Assembly: GCF_963966145.1 (NCBI RefSeq) | Contig: NC_091054.1 | Coordinates: 3,410,001 to 3,474,000 of the forward strand | Length of the DNA stretch: 64,000 nucleotides | Direction: 5' to 3' | Source: Tenebrio molitor | Lineage: Eukaryota; Arthropoda; Insecta; Coleoptera; Tenebrionidae | Shown here: piece after piece, positions 48,618 through 59,157 of the stretch | Numbering within the stretch: position 1 is the first letter of the stretch | Layout: every line of letters begins with the position of its first letter | Made by a program: the position numbers and the translations under genes | Notes under the pieces: model-generated | Databases searched by the model: none | What the model was told of the DNA's origin: nothing | What the model saw: only the letters and a program-made list of their open reading frames with translations

Positions 48618-49070
48618 TACGTGTTCTTTAAAAAAAAAATTGGCATCTTTGCAATTACGAATTGATGAGGGCGTTATGAATTCATTACGCCCGCTTATTC
48701 TTATTACGCCCTGTTTTATTCCCCGGTTGTTATGGACATGTTTACGTATTTCATATCCTAGGAGTTATCATGCAAATTTAGTATAATTACTAAAGTGAAA
48801 AATAAATGGTTTTTAGTAATTGCAATCACAAATGGTGGATGCGCCGGGAAAATATGGTAGATAAATCGTTCGAATCTGCTGTTATTTAGCTAGGTGAATT
48901 AATGTTAAAAACCAATTTTGAAATATTTTTCCATCGTGAAGATAATTATGAATATTAAAAAAAATGAAGCAAATGCAATGTATTTAATATGATAATAATT
49001 GTGAACATTTTTAATCAGGGGAGCTAATTATAAGAGATGGGGAAAAAATAATTATCTGGAAAAAAGTATT

Positions 49071-49265
49071 GGGTGTTCATTTAAATTTCCTGTCAAAGTA
49101 GAAGAGTCGATTGTGAACGTCCCACGGATTCCTGATTACGGATCAGCTGTTTAAATCTAACCTCACTTTTGCGTTGTTTGTATTTTTACTCCGCAGACTG
49201 ACAAGTGGTGCGTTCACAATCGACTCTTCAACGCCAACTTTGATGGGAAATTTAAATGAACACCC
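49071..49265. mobile_element. Foldback element, family C copy 4 (best-preserved)
   Basis: Complete 195-bp copy: GGGTGTTCATTTAAATTTCC and GGAAATTTAAATGAACACCC as perfect 20-bp ends, inner arms GTCGATTGTGAACG/CGTTCACAATCGAC, centre ACGGATCAGCTGTTTAAATC followed by TAACCTCAC. Confidence 0.9.
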
Positions 49266-49998
49266 GATAGTTTCACTGCACACGTGGCCGTAAAGGTGTC
49301 TTTATTGCAGCAGCTCTATTTTGGTTTCGATCACATATTCGACTAATTAAAGGTCTCTGATAACAATGGTGATAGTCACATGTTTAGTAAATGCTCGCAT
49401 TTGGCATTTCGATATTTATCTACGTAAAATCGCAAACTACGTGACCGAAGATATAATTGTCTATTCCTTATCACTATTATTTTCAAGAAATACGGTACGT
49501 TTCCTACTTTAAAAATTTAAGCCACGTCAATAAATTCAAATGTTTATTTTTTTTTTGTACATTTTTTAAATAGGTATACATATTTTGAAATAATTTTAGT
49601 CAGCCACAGTTTTTAAGTCGTTTTTGAAAATGCCATTAATCATTCTAACAGAACTTATTATGGAAATCTCAAATAATCTCAAAAAAATAACAAAATGAGA
49701 TAATTGTCTTGTTTTTGATAATTTTTTGTTTGGGCTTAAAAAAACAAAGATTTAAATAGATGAAATTTAGCGACACCTAAAGACACACTGTAATATTGTT
49801 TAAGATCCAAACTCTTGAAATATTTTCTTATTGCACAAAATAGCGACATTTTGGCCATCTGAACAAATCGACATGGCTGATGTAACAAAAATATTGAAAA
49901 TAGTAATTAAGCCACGAAAACTTGTTCTATTCGCTGCTCAAAATCTGAGATTGTTATCGACATCAAATCAGAGATTAGTTCTGAAAACATTTGGTTGA
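49266..49998. other. AT-rich spacer upstream of the secreted-protein gene
   Basis: No repeat or gene recognised. Presumably contains upstream regulatory sequence of the next gene. Confidence 0.45.
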
Positions 49999-50006
49999 TA
50001 TAAAAG
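49999..50006 (+). promoter_or_regulatory. TATA box of the secreted-protein gene
   Basis: TATAAAAG lies 76 bp upstream of the start codon, predicting transcription from about 50030 and a short leader of about 45 nt. Confidence 0.65.
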
Positions 50007-50066
50007 TCGGCGGACGACTTGGAAGTGTTAGATTGTAAAAAAATAACAACATTTGGTGCAGTGATT

Positions 50067-50087
50067 ATGAAAACATGCATTTCATAA
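50067..50087 (+). CDS. Six-codon uORF overlapping the main start
   Basis: ATG at 50067 opens MKTCIS and stops at 50085-50087, overlapping the main ATG (50075) in another frame. The main ATG is preferred because it yields a signal peptide that splices in phase to the long exon. Confidence 0.4.
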   Translation: MKTCIS

Positions 50088-50135
50088 AAGTGTTCGTGCT
50101 TTATGGGGCTTTTATTCTCAGTGTCAAAGCTGAAA
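50075..50135 (+). CDS. Secreted repeat protein, exon 1 (signal peptide)
   Basis: ATG to donor A|GTAAGT. The exon encodes exactly the hydrophobic leader, so the intron separates the signal peptide from the mature protein, a common arrangement in insect secreted-protein genes. Confidence 0.85.
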
Positions 50136-51944
50136 GTAAGTATTATTATTTCAGTTTTTTAGATCATTAATTTCTGTTTCTTTAAACGTACTTCTTTGTA
50201 TTTTTCAGGAATAAAATCTGTCAACCCCGATAACTCTCCACTTGTAGAACATCCAGAACTTAGTACTTCAGAAAATTTGCATGAAAAAGGCCCTGGCGAC
50301 AGAGCTAGAGTTGGTCGGTTTGATCAACCTAAAGAATTTAGTAGTTCACGTCTTGGTCTTGGAGAAGAAAAGTTTGATAGATCCAGACCTGAAGAAGAGC
50401 AGAACGGACGTGACAGACGTCAAAGATTTTCCTTTGGTAGAATACTTCACGATGCTGACGAAGAGTTGTCATTTGGTCAACTAAGATCACGTCCCAGTCG
50501 TGATAATGAGTCAAATTTTGTAAGATTTCCAACGCATAGACCGTCAGAAAATGAACGTGTTCGATCTAAAGACAGCGATTCTGAAAGATTGCATGAATCT
50601 AAATCTCAAGAAAATGAAGGTGTTCGATTAGGTTTCAGCAATTTTAAAAGGCTGACTAGATCTGGACCGCAAGAAAGTCAACGTTTCCAACCAAAAGAAA
50701 ATCAAGAAAAAGAACATTTTCGATCAAAGCGATTTAAATTGGAAAGTTTGGACAGATCTACGTCTCCAGAAAATAAACGTTTTGGATCTAGAGATGACAA
50801 CCTCGAAAGATTGAGTAGATTTGGATCTCAAGAAAATGAACGATTTAGATCAAAAGAAAATCATTCTGAAAGAGTGACAGGATTCAGATTTCAAGAAGAT
50901 GAATCCAGAGAAAGTAGTTCTGAGGAATCTGAAGAAGAAGAAGATGAACAAGAAGAACGCCTTCAATCACGGGAAAGACATTTTGTACCATCACATTCAT
51001 CTCGACACCAGGAAAGCTTGCATAGATCTAGACCTGAAGAAAATGAACAGCTTCAATCCAGAGTAAGCAGATCTGACAGAGTGAGTAGATCTAGACATCA
51101 AAAAGATCAACGCCCTCACCGACAAGAGAGATTACGTGGATTTAGACCTGAAGAAGAGGAAGTAGAAGAAGAACTCCTTCAATCAAGAAATTCTGTACGA
51201 TCTCATCCACCTCGACGACAGGAAGATTTAGGCAGCTCCAGACCTGGAAAAAATGAACGTCTTCCATCGAAAGCGAAAGCAAATAATTCGGAGAGAACTA
51301 GTAGATCTGGATCTGAAGATGAACTTCTTAAATCCAGAGAAAGCAATTCTGAGAAATCTAGAGAAGAAGAAGAAGAACAAGAAGAACGCCTTCAATCGAA
51401 AGAAAGAAATATTGTACGATCTCATCCATCTCGACATCAAGAAAGCTTACACAGATCTAGACCTGAAGCAAAAGAACAGCTTCAATCCAGAGTAAGCAAA
51501 ACTGACAGAGTGAGTAGATCTAGACGTCAAAAAGATGAACGTCTTCATCCAAAAGAGAGGTTACGTGGAGCTAGATTTGAAGAAGGAGAAGACAAAGTAG
51601 AAGAAGAACTCCTTCAATCAAGAGAAAAAAAATTTGTACGATCTCATCCATCTCGACTACAGGAAGGTTTAGGCAGATCTAGACCTGAAGAAAATGAACG
51701 TGTTCCATCGAAAGCAAATAATTCGGAGGGAACTAGTAGATCTGGATCTGAAGATGAACATCTAAGATCACAAGCATGGGCTAGACCTTATCGTTCTTCT
51801 AGAAATCAGGAGCAAGAACCTAAATCTGGATTTGAAGCTGGTAGAAAGGACGATAGAAGCTCGAGCCAGCATTTTGGAAATCGTAGGACTGAAACTAGTG
51901 AAAATTTTAGGTCTAAAAGTATTCCTGAACCTGAAAAAAATTAA
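50075..51944 (+). CDS. Secreted Arg/Ser/Glu-rich repeat protein (2 exons, joined)
   Basis: Exons 50075-50135 and 50209-51944 with a 73-bp GT-AG intron; one base plus two bases complete Arg21. The product is 598 aa. Residues 1-20 (MHFIKVFVLYGAFILSVKAE) form a typical signal peptide. The rest is extremely hydrophilic, rich in Arg, Ser, Glu, Gln and Lys, with no cysteine and almost no aromatic residues besides Phe. Residues about 100-265 hold degenerate repeats of about 24 residues around SQENERFRSKEN. Residues 270-555 are two copies of a 143-residue unit containing RSHPSRHQESLHRSRPEENE. Not recognised; I assign no function. RS-rich composition recalls splicing factors, but the signal peptide argues for secretion. 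A TATA box and poly(A) signal bracket the gene. Confidence 0.85.
50209..51944 (+). CDS. Secreted repeat protein, exon 2 (mature protein)
   Basis: Acceptor TTTTTCAG, stop TAA at 51942-51944. One uninterrupted frame over 1.7 kb of repeats, which argues for maintained coding function. Confidence 0.88.
50955..51770 (+). repeat. Tandem 429-bp (143-codon) in-frame repeat
   Basis: Unit 1 is 50955-51383 and unit 2 is 51384-51770 (last 14 codons missing). Both start GAACGCCTTCAATC. Each contains two related half-units built on HPSR-Q-(S/G)L-RSRPEENE and ends with TSRSGSEDE. Confidence 0.85.
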
Positions 51945-51998
51945 CGGCACCGGTCAGTTTATCCTGTTACAGACCTGTAAAATTTGAAAGCGTTTTAA

Positions 51999-52004
51999 AA
52001 TAAA
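51999..52004 (+). terminator. Poly(A) signal of the secreted-protein gene
   Basis: AATAAA 55 bp after the stop, followed within 25-50 bp by T- and GT-rich sequence. Confidence 0.7.
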
Positions 52005-52063
52005 CTTGTAGATTACGAATAACATTTTTTTTTGTAACTAATATATTATTTCTTTTTTTTTAT

Positions 52064-52578
52064 ACAGGGTGTTATTGAAATGCGTGGACAAATTTTGACC
52101 ACGAGCTACTGGCTTCATATAAAACTCGGAAAAAATATGAAAAAATTCTGTCAAAAAATAAAATGACATTTATTTTTTGAACTACAATTTTTTTAAATTG
52201 ATTTTAGTCTTCTACGTTGTCCCACAACCTCGTAGGTAAAATTTAGGCACATTTTAAAAATACACCCTGTATATCATATTTTATAAAATGTACGTCAATG
52301 CGAAGTAACCTCTAGGAAATATGCTTTAAAACAAGGAAACCGCGTTGATGTACGTTTTATAAAATATGATATACAAGGTGTATTTTTAAAATGTGCCGAA
52401 ATTTTACCTACGAGGTTGTGGAACAACGTAGAAGACTAAAAGCAATTTAAAAAAATTGTAGCTCAAAAAGTCATTTTATTTTTTGACATAATTTTTTTTT
52501 AATATTTTTTCCGAGTTCTACATGAAGCCAGTAGCTCGTGGTTAAAATTTCTGCACAACTTTCAAAATCACCCTGTAT
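52064..52578. mobile_element. Nested foldback MITE, family A copy 3
   Basis: ACAGGGTGTTATTGAAATG to TTTCAAAATCACCCTGTATA, with the same arms and inner palindrome as 39395-39910. Inserted about 60 bp beyond the poly(A) signal of the secreted-protein gene. Confidence 0.88.
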
Positions 52579-52930
52579 ATCTAGGTTTCATCATGCTTTA
52601 GTAGTACCTTTTTTGTATTTTTTAGAGTTTCTTTACACCGTTCGAGACGCAATGTTGCTTTTGAGCAACTGTCAAATCTTGGAACATCCAACAGCCGATG
52701 TTCCCGACTCCAAGACAGTCAAGAAGAAGGTACTTCTTATAATTCCATAAGTAACTTGGTTATCTTCAATTATGAGAGAAATTGACTTCCTTCACTCTTT
52801 CAAACGGACATTTTTTGTACCAATTGTACACAGTTCTTTCAGAAGGTGCTTCATTGCCAAAAGCAGAACGGAGCATTTCGATGCATCGAGACTAGTTTAA
52901 ATATAATAGATTTTGCTCCTAGTGCTTCCA
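52579..52930 (+). repeat. Duplicated block with exon-like ORFs (copy 2)
   Basis: Near-identical to 39911-40272. The exon-like stretch FLYTVRDAMLLLSNCQILEH remains open, as does the second piece after TTTCAG. Homology to copy 1 stops at CTTCCA, where a family A fragment begins. Confidence 0.6.
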
Positions 52931-53021
52931 CCCTGTATATTATATTTTATAAAATGTACGCCAATGCGAAGTGACCTCTAGGAAATATGCTTTAAAACAA
53001 GGAAACCGCATTGGTGTATAT
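52931..53021. mobile_element. Family A inner-palindrome fragment
   Basis: CACCCTGTATATTATATTTT through GGAAACCGCATTGGTGTA matches the inner half of family A only. Confidence 0.7.
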
Positions 53022-53072
53022 TCTTTTATTTTTTTATTTATAAATCCAGCCTAGATGCCATAACGTCTCTTA

Positions 53073-54520
53073 TACAGGATGTCTCAGTTAAGATTTTCGA
53101 GCCTAATAACTCAGTTATTTTCTAGCGGATTTTTGTGAAATTTAAAATGCAGATATTTTAGACGGTGAAGAATAAAATCCCATTAATGCAATCACCCAAG
53201 TCTTAAAAACGTAATTTTTACATGCCTTTTTAAAATGTTGAATCAATTAAGATTCACATAAAAAATTGATCGTCAATAAAAAATGCTGTAGGGAAAAACT
53301 CGTCCTTGAAAGACGTCTGGTTTGCAAGAAAAAAGGGTCATTGTTCACTTTAACTACTTCTGGAATTTTCCCGTTTTTTCTGGCTAGACAGCCTCAGGGC
53401 GTCCTCCTACATCGTTTCCCACCACTCAAACCTTGTGCAAATGAAAATTTTCCTTACCCTTTAGTTATACTAAGACTCGGCGCGACCTTGACGCGACCTT
53501 GAAACACAACAAGAGAGAAAAAAAAAGCATTTGCACAAGGTTTGAATGGTGGGACACGATCTAGTAGGACGCCCTGAGGCTGTCTAGCCAGAAAAAACGC
53601 GAAAATTCCAGAAGTAGTTAAAGTGAACAATTACCGAAAAAAGCAAAAAACTGTGTTAAACGTGGCTGCAAATACAAAAACGTAGACGCGTATGAAACAA
53701 ACGCGCAATTTTGCAGAATTTTGGTCATCCCTTTTCGCAGAAGTGCAGGTGACATATTTGACGTTTATCTTGCTAACCTTACAAACACTTACAAAGTTAA
53801 AGACAACATTTGGACATAATTTATTATACTGGATGCTTTAATTCTTCCATAAAGGACTAAAACACGATCGGGATATTTTAGTAAGGTAATTTAGTTCACG
53901 TACGCTTCCTGTGTCTTCAAATCAATTGACGACTCTCTTAACCTTACATTTTGTAAAGCCTACATTTGGATAGTGTTCCACGAGAAAACGAACTGTGTCA
54001 TTGAAGTTCTTACGACACTCTCCATTGGCAATTTTTCTTTCCTTTTTCAACAATATTAAAATTTCTGCCGCTGTAGTCTATTTTTAGAGTATTTTCAATA
54101 AATTTTCACAATTTGACGTTTCTAATAAAGCGCGCCCAATTTTGACAGACTTTAAAGGGTGTACAAAATGTTGCTTGGCAATTAATCATCAATTGTTTCA
54201 AAAGGTAACTGCTCAAATACCTTCTAATTTTACATTAAATTTTTAACGACAAAATCTAATCGTTTCGTTGAATCAGAGAAGTAATTTACTTAATTGTTTG
54301 TGTAGATCCCTATTTTTTAATGTTTAACAATCTAATAATAATCGCGCATACTTTTCGATAAAGGAAACATGTGTTAAAATTACATTTTTTAACTTGAGGT
54401 AATTTTATTATTACTAATTGAACCTTCAAGGTCTAAAATATCTGCATTTTAAATTTCATAAAAATCCGTTGGCAAATAACCGAGATATTAGGCTCGAAAG
54501 TCTTAGCTGAGACACCTGTA
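53073..54520 (-). mobile_element. Mariner-like element remnant, family B copy 2, with nested insertion
   Basis: Starts TACAGGATGTCTCAGTTAAG and ends CTTAGCTGAGACACCTGTA. The minus strand (about 53860-54075) carries the same helix-turn-helix remnant as copy 1. Interrupted at about 53336-53633 by another foldback element. Confidence 0.78.
53336..53633. mobile_element. Foldback element nested in family B
   Basis: About 298 bp. Left arm GTCATTGTTCACTTTAACTA and right arm TAGTTAAAGTGAACAATTAC continue as inverted copies of about 100 bp, including CTGGCTAGACAGCCTCAGGG / CCCTGAGGCTGTCTAGCCAG. Flanked by AAAAAA on both sides; family B copy 3 shows the uninterrupted site. Confidence 0.85.
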
Positions 54521-54522
54521 TA

Positions 54523-54625
54523 AGACATATTTACAATACAAGTGGGATAAGAGCATTATTAATAAACGCGTGCGAAATTTGCACAACGAGGCGAAGCCGA
54601 GTTGTGTAATCGCACAAGTGTGTAT
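54523..54625. repeat. Hairpin block, copy 1 (GA/GA hairpin)
   Basis: Near-identical to 59158-59262. Contains TGCGAAATTTGCACAAC folding onto GTTGTGTAATCGCA, with apex CAAC-GA-GGC-GAA-GCC-GA-GTTG at 54584-54604. Confidence 0.8.
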
Positions 54626-54823
54626 AATTTTAAAATAATTTTACATTGTAAAACATCCTTGTCAGATTGTGTATCATCGCTTTACTTTATTTTATTTTAG
54701 ATTCAAAGTTAGACCTTAACAAAATAAGCAACTAAATTGTTCTGGTACCTATTAGGTATTGTTTGTAAAAGTAAACACTCGATAATGAATTAAAAATTTT
54801 CATATAATATAGAAAAGAAATAA

Positions 54824-54964
54824 TAGTATATTATGATACAAGTTTATAAGAAAGCCTTTAAAGCACGCGCGACGAGTTTAAGAGCACGACGCGTAGCGGA
54901 GTGCTTTTAACGTCGCAAGTGCTTTAAAGGCCCTTATAAACGTATATCATACGCTATTTTTTAT
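54824..54964. mobile_element. Foldback element with GTA-triloop hairpin
   Basis: Arms GCCTTTAAAGCACGCGCGAC and GTCGCAAGTGCTTTAAAGGC continue outward through GTTTATAAG/CTTATAAAC and ATATTATGAT/ATCATACGCTAT. The apex at 54885-54903 is CAC-GA-CGC-GTA-GCG-GA-GTG. Confidence 0.8.
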
Positions 54965-55244
54965 TATACCTGCACTAAAATCTGAAAATTATAACAAAAA
55001 AAGTAAATTGAAATACCTTTTGCGAAGTAATCTGTGTCATTAATCGTTGATATAGAAATGGTCAATTGTTGTTGTTTCGTTGCTATCATAAATTGTGTAT
55101 AATGTCTATTTATCATTGTTCAAAATGTAGGTGAATTTGTTGTTACCTAAGCAACCCTTAAAGCTTTAGTGTTTTAAAGGCCCTTTTTCGCACGCATTTT
55201 AGTGTGAAAAACAGGGATTATGATTCAGGTATAATAAAAAATAT
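54953..55244. mobile_element. Putative TIR element
   Basis: TATTTTTTATTATACCTG at 54953 and its exact complement CAGGTATAATAAAAAATA ending at 55244 bound about 290 bp of AT-rich, non-coding sequence. It overlaps the outer arm of the preceding foldback, so the boundaries are uncertain. Confidence 0.55.
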
Positions 55245-55343
55245 TTTTAGTTCGTCGCCTCCACCAAATTTATCAGAGCCCTTTCGCCCATTAGCATCCC
55301 ATGCATTAAGGAAATCTTTCCTGCAGCTCAGAAACAAACACCA

Positions 55344-55356
55344 GATGGCGCCGCAA
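55344..55356. promoter_or_regulatory. CTCF-like core motif
   Basis: ACCAGATGGCGCC fits the AGRKGGCRS core of CTCF sites and lies just upstream of a TATA box. Motif match only. Confidence 0.25.
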
Positions 55357-55366
55357 TTGCCACCAC

Positions 55367-55374
55367 TATAAATA
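55367..55374 (+). promoter_or_regulatory. TATA box of a third gene
   Basis: TATAAATA at the left edge of a GC-richer block, about 30 bp before a plausible start site near 55398. Confidence 0.55.
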
Positions 55375-55397
55375 GGTCAAGCAGTCGTTCCTCCAAG

Positions 55398-55741
55398 CGA
55401 GATTTTTCCCGCCACTTCCCTCCCCCCATTAAACTCCAATAAAACCTTAACGCGCTCTCCAATTTTTCCCCTTCGACTGGAAGAGCGAAAAAAAAAAGAA
55501 AATAATTAGATCACCGGAACCGTGCAATCAGCAAAAACACCGTGCCCGCACAACACAATAAAAGCACTGCGCAAGCGCCTCCTGCAAGCACTAGCCGGGG
55601 AAAACTGAAATTTCAGTACGCGTTTCAGGTCCGGAGTTTAAAGCTCACCGTTTCGAATGAAAAAGCGCGCCCCAAGCATGGACACAAGTCCGGTGATAAG
55701 TGGATGAACCCGCCTCGACGCCTCAACCCGGAAACGCAAAG
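55398..55741 (+). CDS. First exon of an unidentified gene (partial)
   Basis: GC-richer block between the TATA box and a consensus donor (CAAAG|GTAAGA at 55742). Much is probably 5' leader: the ATG at 55657 gives only a 16-codon ORF (MKKRAPSMDTSPVISG), while the ATG at 55704 opens MNPPRRLNPETQ and stays open through the donor. The frame is open further upstream without another ATG. The rest of the gene would lie beyond the window. Product not identifiable. Confidence 0.45.
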
Positions 55742-56657
55742 GTAAGAAGAAAAAGAGTTGTGTGCGAGTTCGGGACTTGTTTCCGGTCCCAGTTGTCAAA
55801 TTTTTGGCCGCCCCCTTTTAATTGGAGATAAGTTTGCCACCGATCTCTCTAGTTATTAGATCGTTTTGGCATCTTGTTCGCGCCATATCGCCAATTGGGT
55901 CAAATTCGAAAGGTTAAAAGTTGGATTTCTTAATCCAGTCAACAGATGGTTTTAATTGGCGGTTGGGTCGCCGTCCCCGCTTTGTTTCTTTATTTATCGC
56001 CGTTTGATACCCGAGATTTGTTTGATTAATGTTCGGTGAGTTCGCGGTGAATTAATAAAAATGAAGCGACTGAAGTGCGAAATTGCCCATTAATTTCGTT
56101 ATCGATTGGTAATTTCACCCGAAAGTAATTAGAAAATATCCAGCCGCCAAGAAACATATTGGAACCCATCCGCGGGATTCTAATTCAGTTAAAAACTTAA
56201 CACGCTGATCGATTTTTCGCGGGTACTTTGCAATGTTTCCGTGATAAGACTTGATGGAAGGGGGTCCTGCTTATTGCTGTCACGGCTGCATTGTTCTTGA
56301 ACCGTTCTGTACCTCGTTATCGTGGTGGCCGTCGAATCTCGAAATCTTATCGAGGAGCGGAAATTTAATACCGAAAGGTAATTACCAAGCATATTGTTGC
56401 CTACAACTTCGACACTTTATTGGTTTTTCGCGGAAGAATGACTGAAATTAGATGAAAGCTGTGAGAATCTGCGACTGCCGCCCCTACTGAAAATCTTGGC
56501 AGCAACATCACTTCCATCTAAGAACATGTGGAAAATATTGACAAACTGTTGCTTCTATTAGCGCCGAAATGGCCACAAAAGTGCGAACTTACGGCAATAT
56601 TTTTATTCTGCTCTTATTGGCAAAATGGGAAATTTTAATGAACACCCGGTATATCGG

Positions 56658-56832
56658 TCAAAGTTGGCGTTGAAGAGTCAATTGTGAACGCACCACTCGT
56701 CAGTCTGCACAGTAAAAACACAAACAACGCAAAAAGTGAGGTTAGATTTAAACGGTTTTGTCAGAGTTGGAATTCGTGGTGCGTTCACAATCGACGCCAA
56801 CTTTGACGGGACATTTTTAAGAACATCTGATA
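56658..56832. mobile_element. Foldback element, family C copy 5 (reverse orientation)
   Basis: TCAAAGTTGGCGTTGAAGAG to CGACGCCAACTTTGA with inner TTGTGAACGCACCA/TGGTGCGTTCACAA. The GATCAGCTG centre is altered, but AGTGAGGTTAGATTTAAAC is kept. Confidence 0.78.
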
Positions 56833-58017
56833 TTTGCATCTACCGAGTGATTATCAATGATTGAAAATTATTTTGTTATGTTGGTAACACATTTGAAATC
56901 TTTAGTTGGCAACATCATTGGCATGATACACGCAATTTTCAAGATTGAAAGAAACGTCAAAAAAATCTAATTTTTTTTTCAACGCCAATCTACTTCGTGA
57001 CTTAACCTAACATAAATAGAAATGATTGACAGATGATGCACGAGAAGATTTGCACTACCAACTGCATCAGTGTTGCCAATCCACTATTTTGCTTCAATCA
57101 TTTTATAGTCACTCGGTATTTCCACAATGAATGGTTCTCATCAATTCACAATTAAAAAATTAATCTCGTATTATTACAGCCGTTGCGCTCGTGTGTGTCA
57201 ACTTCCCACTTATAAAAAACAATAGTGCTTAAAGGTGTTGAGTCCATTATGTGGACGCTCCAAGAATTTCAATGTATTTGATATGATTTCCAACAAACGT
57301 TGTTGAAACTGTTTTGGGATAGGAAAACATAGACTTGTGTAACTTAATACAAAACCCAACTGTACTACATGAATCCCCAAAGTTGAACTTCTGGGGCTAT
57401 TTTAGGAAAGGCGTTAAGGAAAGGCTGTCGAAAGTACACATTTCTAAGATAACAATTTATTTTAAAAACATTTTATAATAATTTTCCAGTAAACATAAAG
57501 TTTTGTTAAAGACGAGGAAACGTCTCTTATTTGTTTTTATCGTTTCACCTTTAAAAAATCTTTTACAAGGATTTCGGCTTATTTATGTGAAACAAAAGTA
57601 CACGGAATGAGTGGAAAACATTATTAGGGAAGCTTTAGGATCAGGATTTAAATAGGGACATCATTTATTTAATTAATTTTCTGCAGGCTTCCAACAAGAA
57701 GACAAAAAAAACCAAGAGATATCTTATAAGCGCATGTTTACAGTATCTCAGAAGTAACAGATAAAAATAAAAATAAATAACAGATCTGCAAGATTATCTA
57801 ACCGTGAATAATATAATTGATGTCAATTCAGAAATAAGTCATGTCTTAGATTGACTCAACATGTCAACAATTATGAACGCAGCTTGCATTAAAATGCGTA
57901 CGAATCAAGCTAGGAGTAGAGTTTCCTCGTTAATGACCCACCAGTCCCTTTTTGGTCATACGATGCAAATTATAGTTATTCCATAGAGTTAATAAGATGC
58001 ATAATTCAGTTAAAGAA

Positions 58018-59155
58018 TACAGGGTGTCTCAGCTAAGAGTTTCGAGCCTAATAACTCAGTTATTTTCCAGCGGATTTTTGTGAAATTTAAAATGCAGATA
58101 TTTTAGACGGTGAAGAATAAAATCCCATTAATGCAATCACCCAAGTCTTAAAAACGTAATTTTTACACGCCTTTTTAAAATGTTGAATCAATTAAGATTT
58201 ACATAAAAAATTGATCTTCAATAAAAAATGCTGTAGGGAAAACCTCGTCCTTGAAAGACGTCTGGTTTGCCAAGAAAAAAGCAAAAAACTGTGTTAAACG
58301 TGGCTGCAAATGTAAAAACGTAGACGCGTATGAAACAAACGCGCAATTTTGCAGAATTTTGGTCATCCCTTTTCGCAGAAGCGCAGGTGACATATTTGAC
58401 GTTTATCTTGCTAACCTTACAAACACTTACAAAGTTAAAGACAACATTTGGACGTAATTTATTATCCTGGATGCTTTAATTCTTCCATAAAGGACTAAAA
58501 CACGATCGAGATATTTTAGCAAGGTAATTTAGTGCACGTACGCTTCCTGCGTCTTCGAATAAATTGACGACTCTCATAACCTTACATTTTGTAAAGCCTA
58601 CATTTGGATAGTGTTCCACAAGAAAACGAACTGTCATTGAAGTTCTCACGACACTTTCCATAGGCAAATTTTTTTTCCTTTTTCAACAATATTGAAATTT
58701 CTGCCGCTGTAGTCTATTTTTAGATTATTTTCAATAAATTTTCACAATTTGACGTTTCTAATAAAGCGCACCCAATTTTGACAGACTTTAAAGAGCGTAC
58801 AAAATGTTGCTTGGCAATTAATCATCAATTGTTTCAAAAGGTAACTGCTCAAATACCTTCAAATTTTACATTAAATTTTTAACGACAAAATCTAATCTTT
58901 TCGTTGAATCAGAGAAGTAATTTACTTAATTGTTTGTGTAGACCCCTATTTTTTAATGTTTAACAATCTAATAATAATCGCGCGTAATTTTCGATAAAGG
59001 AAACATGTGTTAAAATTACAGTTTTTAACTTGAGGTAATTTTATTATTACTAATTGAACCTTCACGGTCTAAAATATCTGCATTTTAAATTTCATAAAAA
59101 TCCGTTGGCAAATAACCGAGATATTAGGCTCGAATCTTAGCTGAGACACCCTGTA
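58018..59155 (-). mobile_element. Mariner-like element remnant, family B copy 3
   Basis: TACAGGGTGTCTCAGCTAAG to CTTAGCTGAGACACCCTGTA. The minus strand (about 58470-58690) keeps VRFLVEHYPNVGFTKCKV and NLFEDAGSV, the helix-turn-helix remnant. No nested insertion. Confidence 0.8.
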
Positions 59156-59157
59156 TA

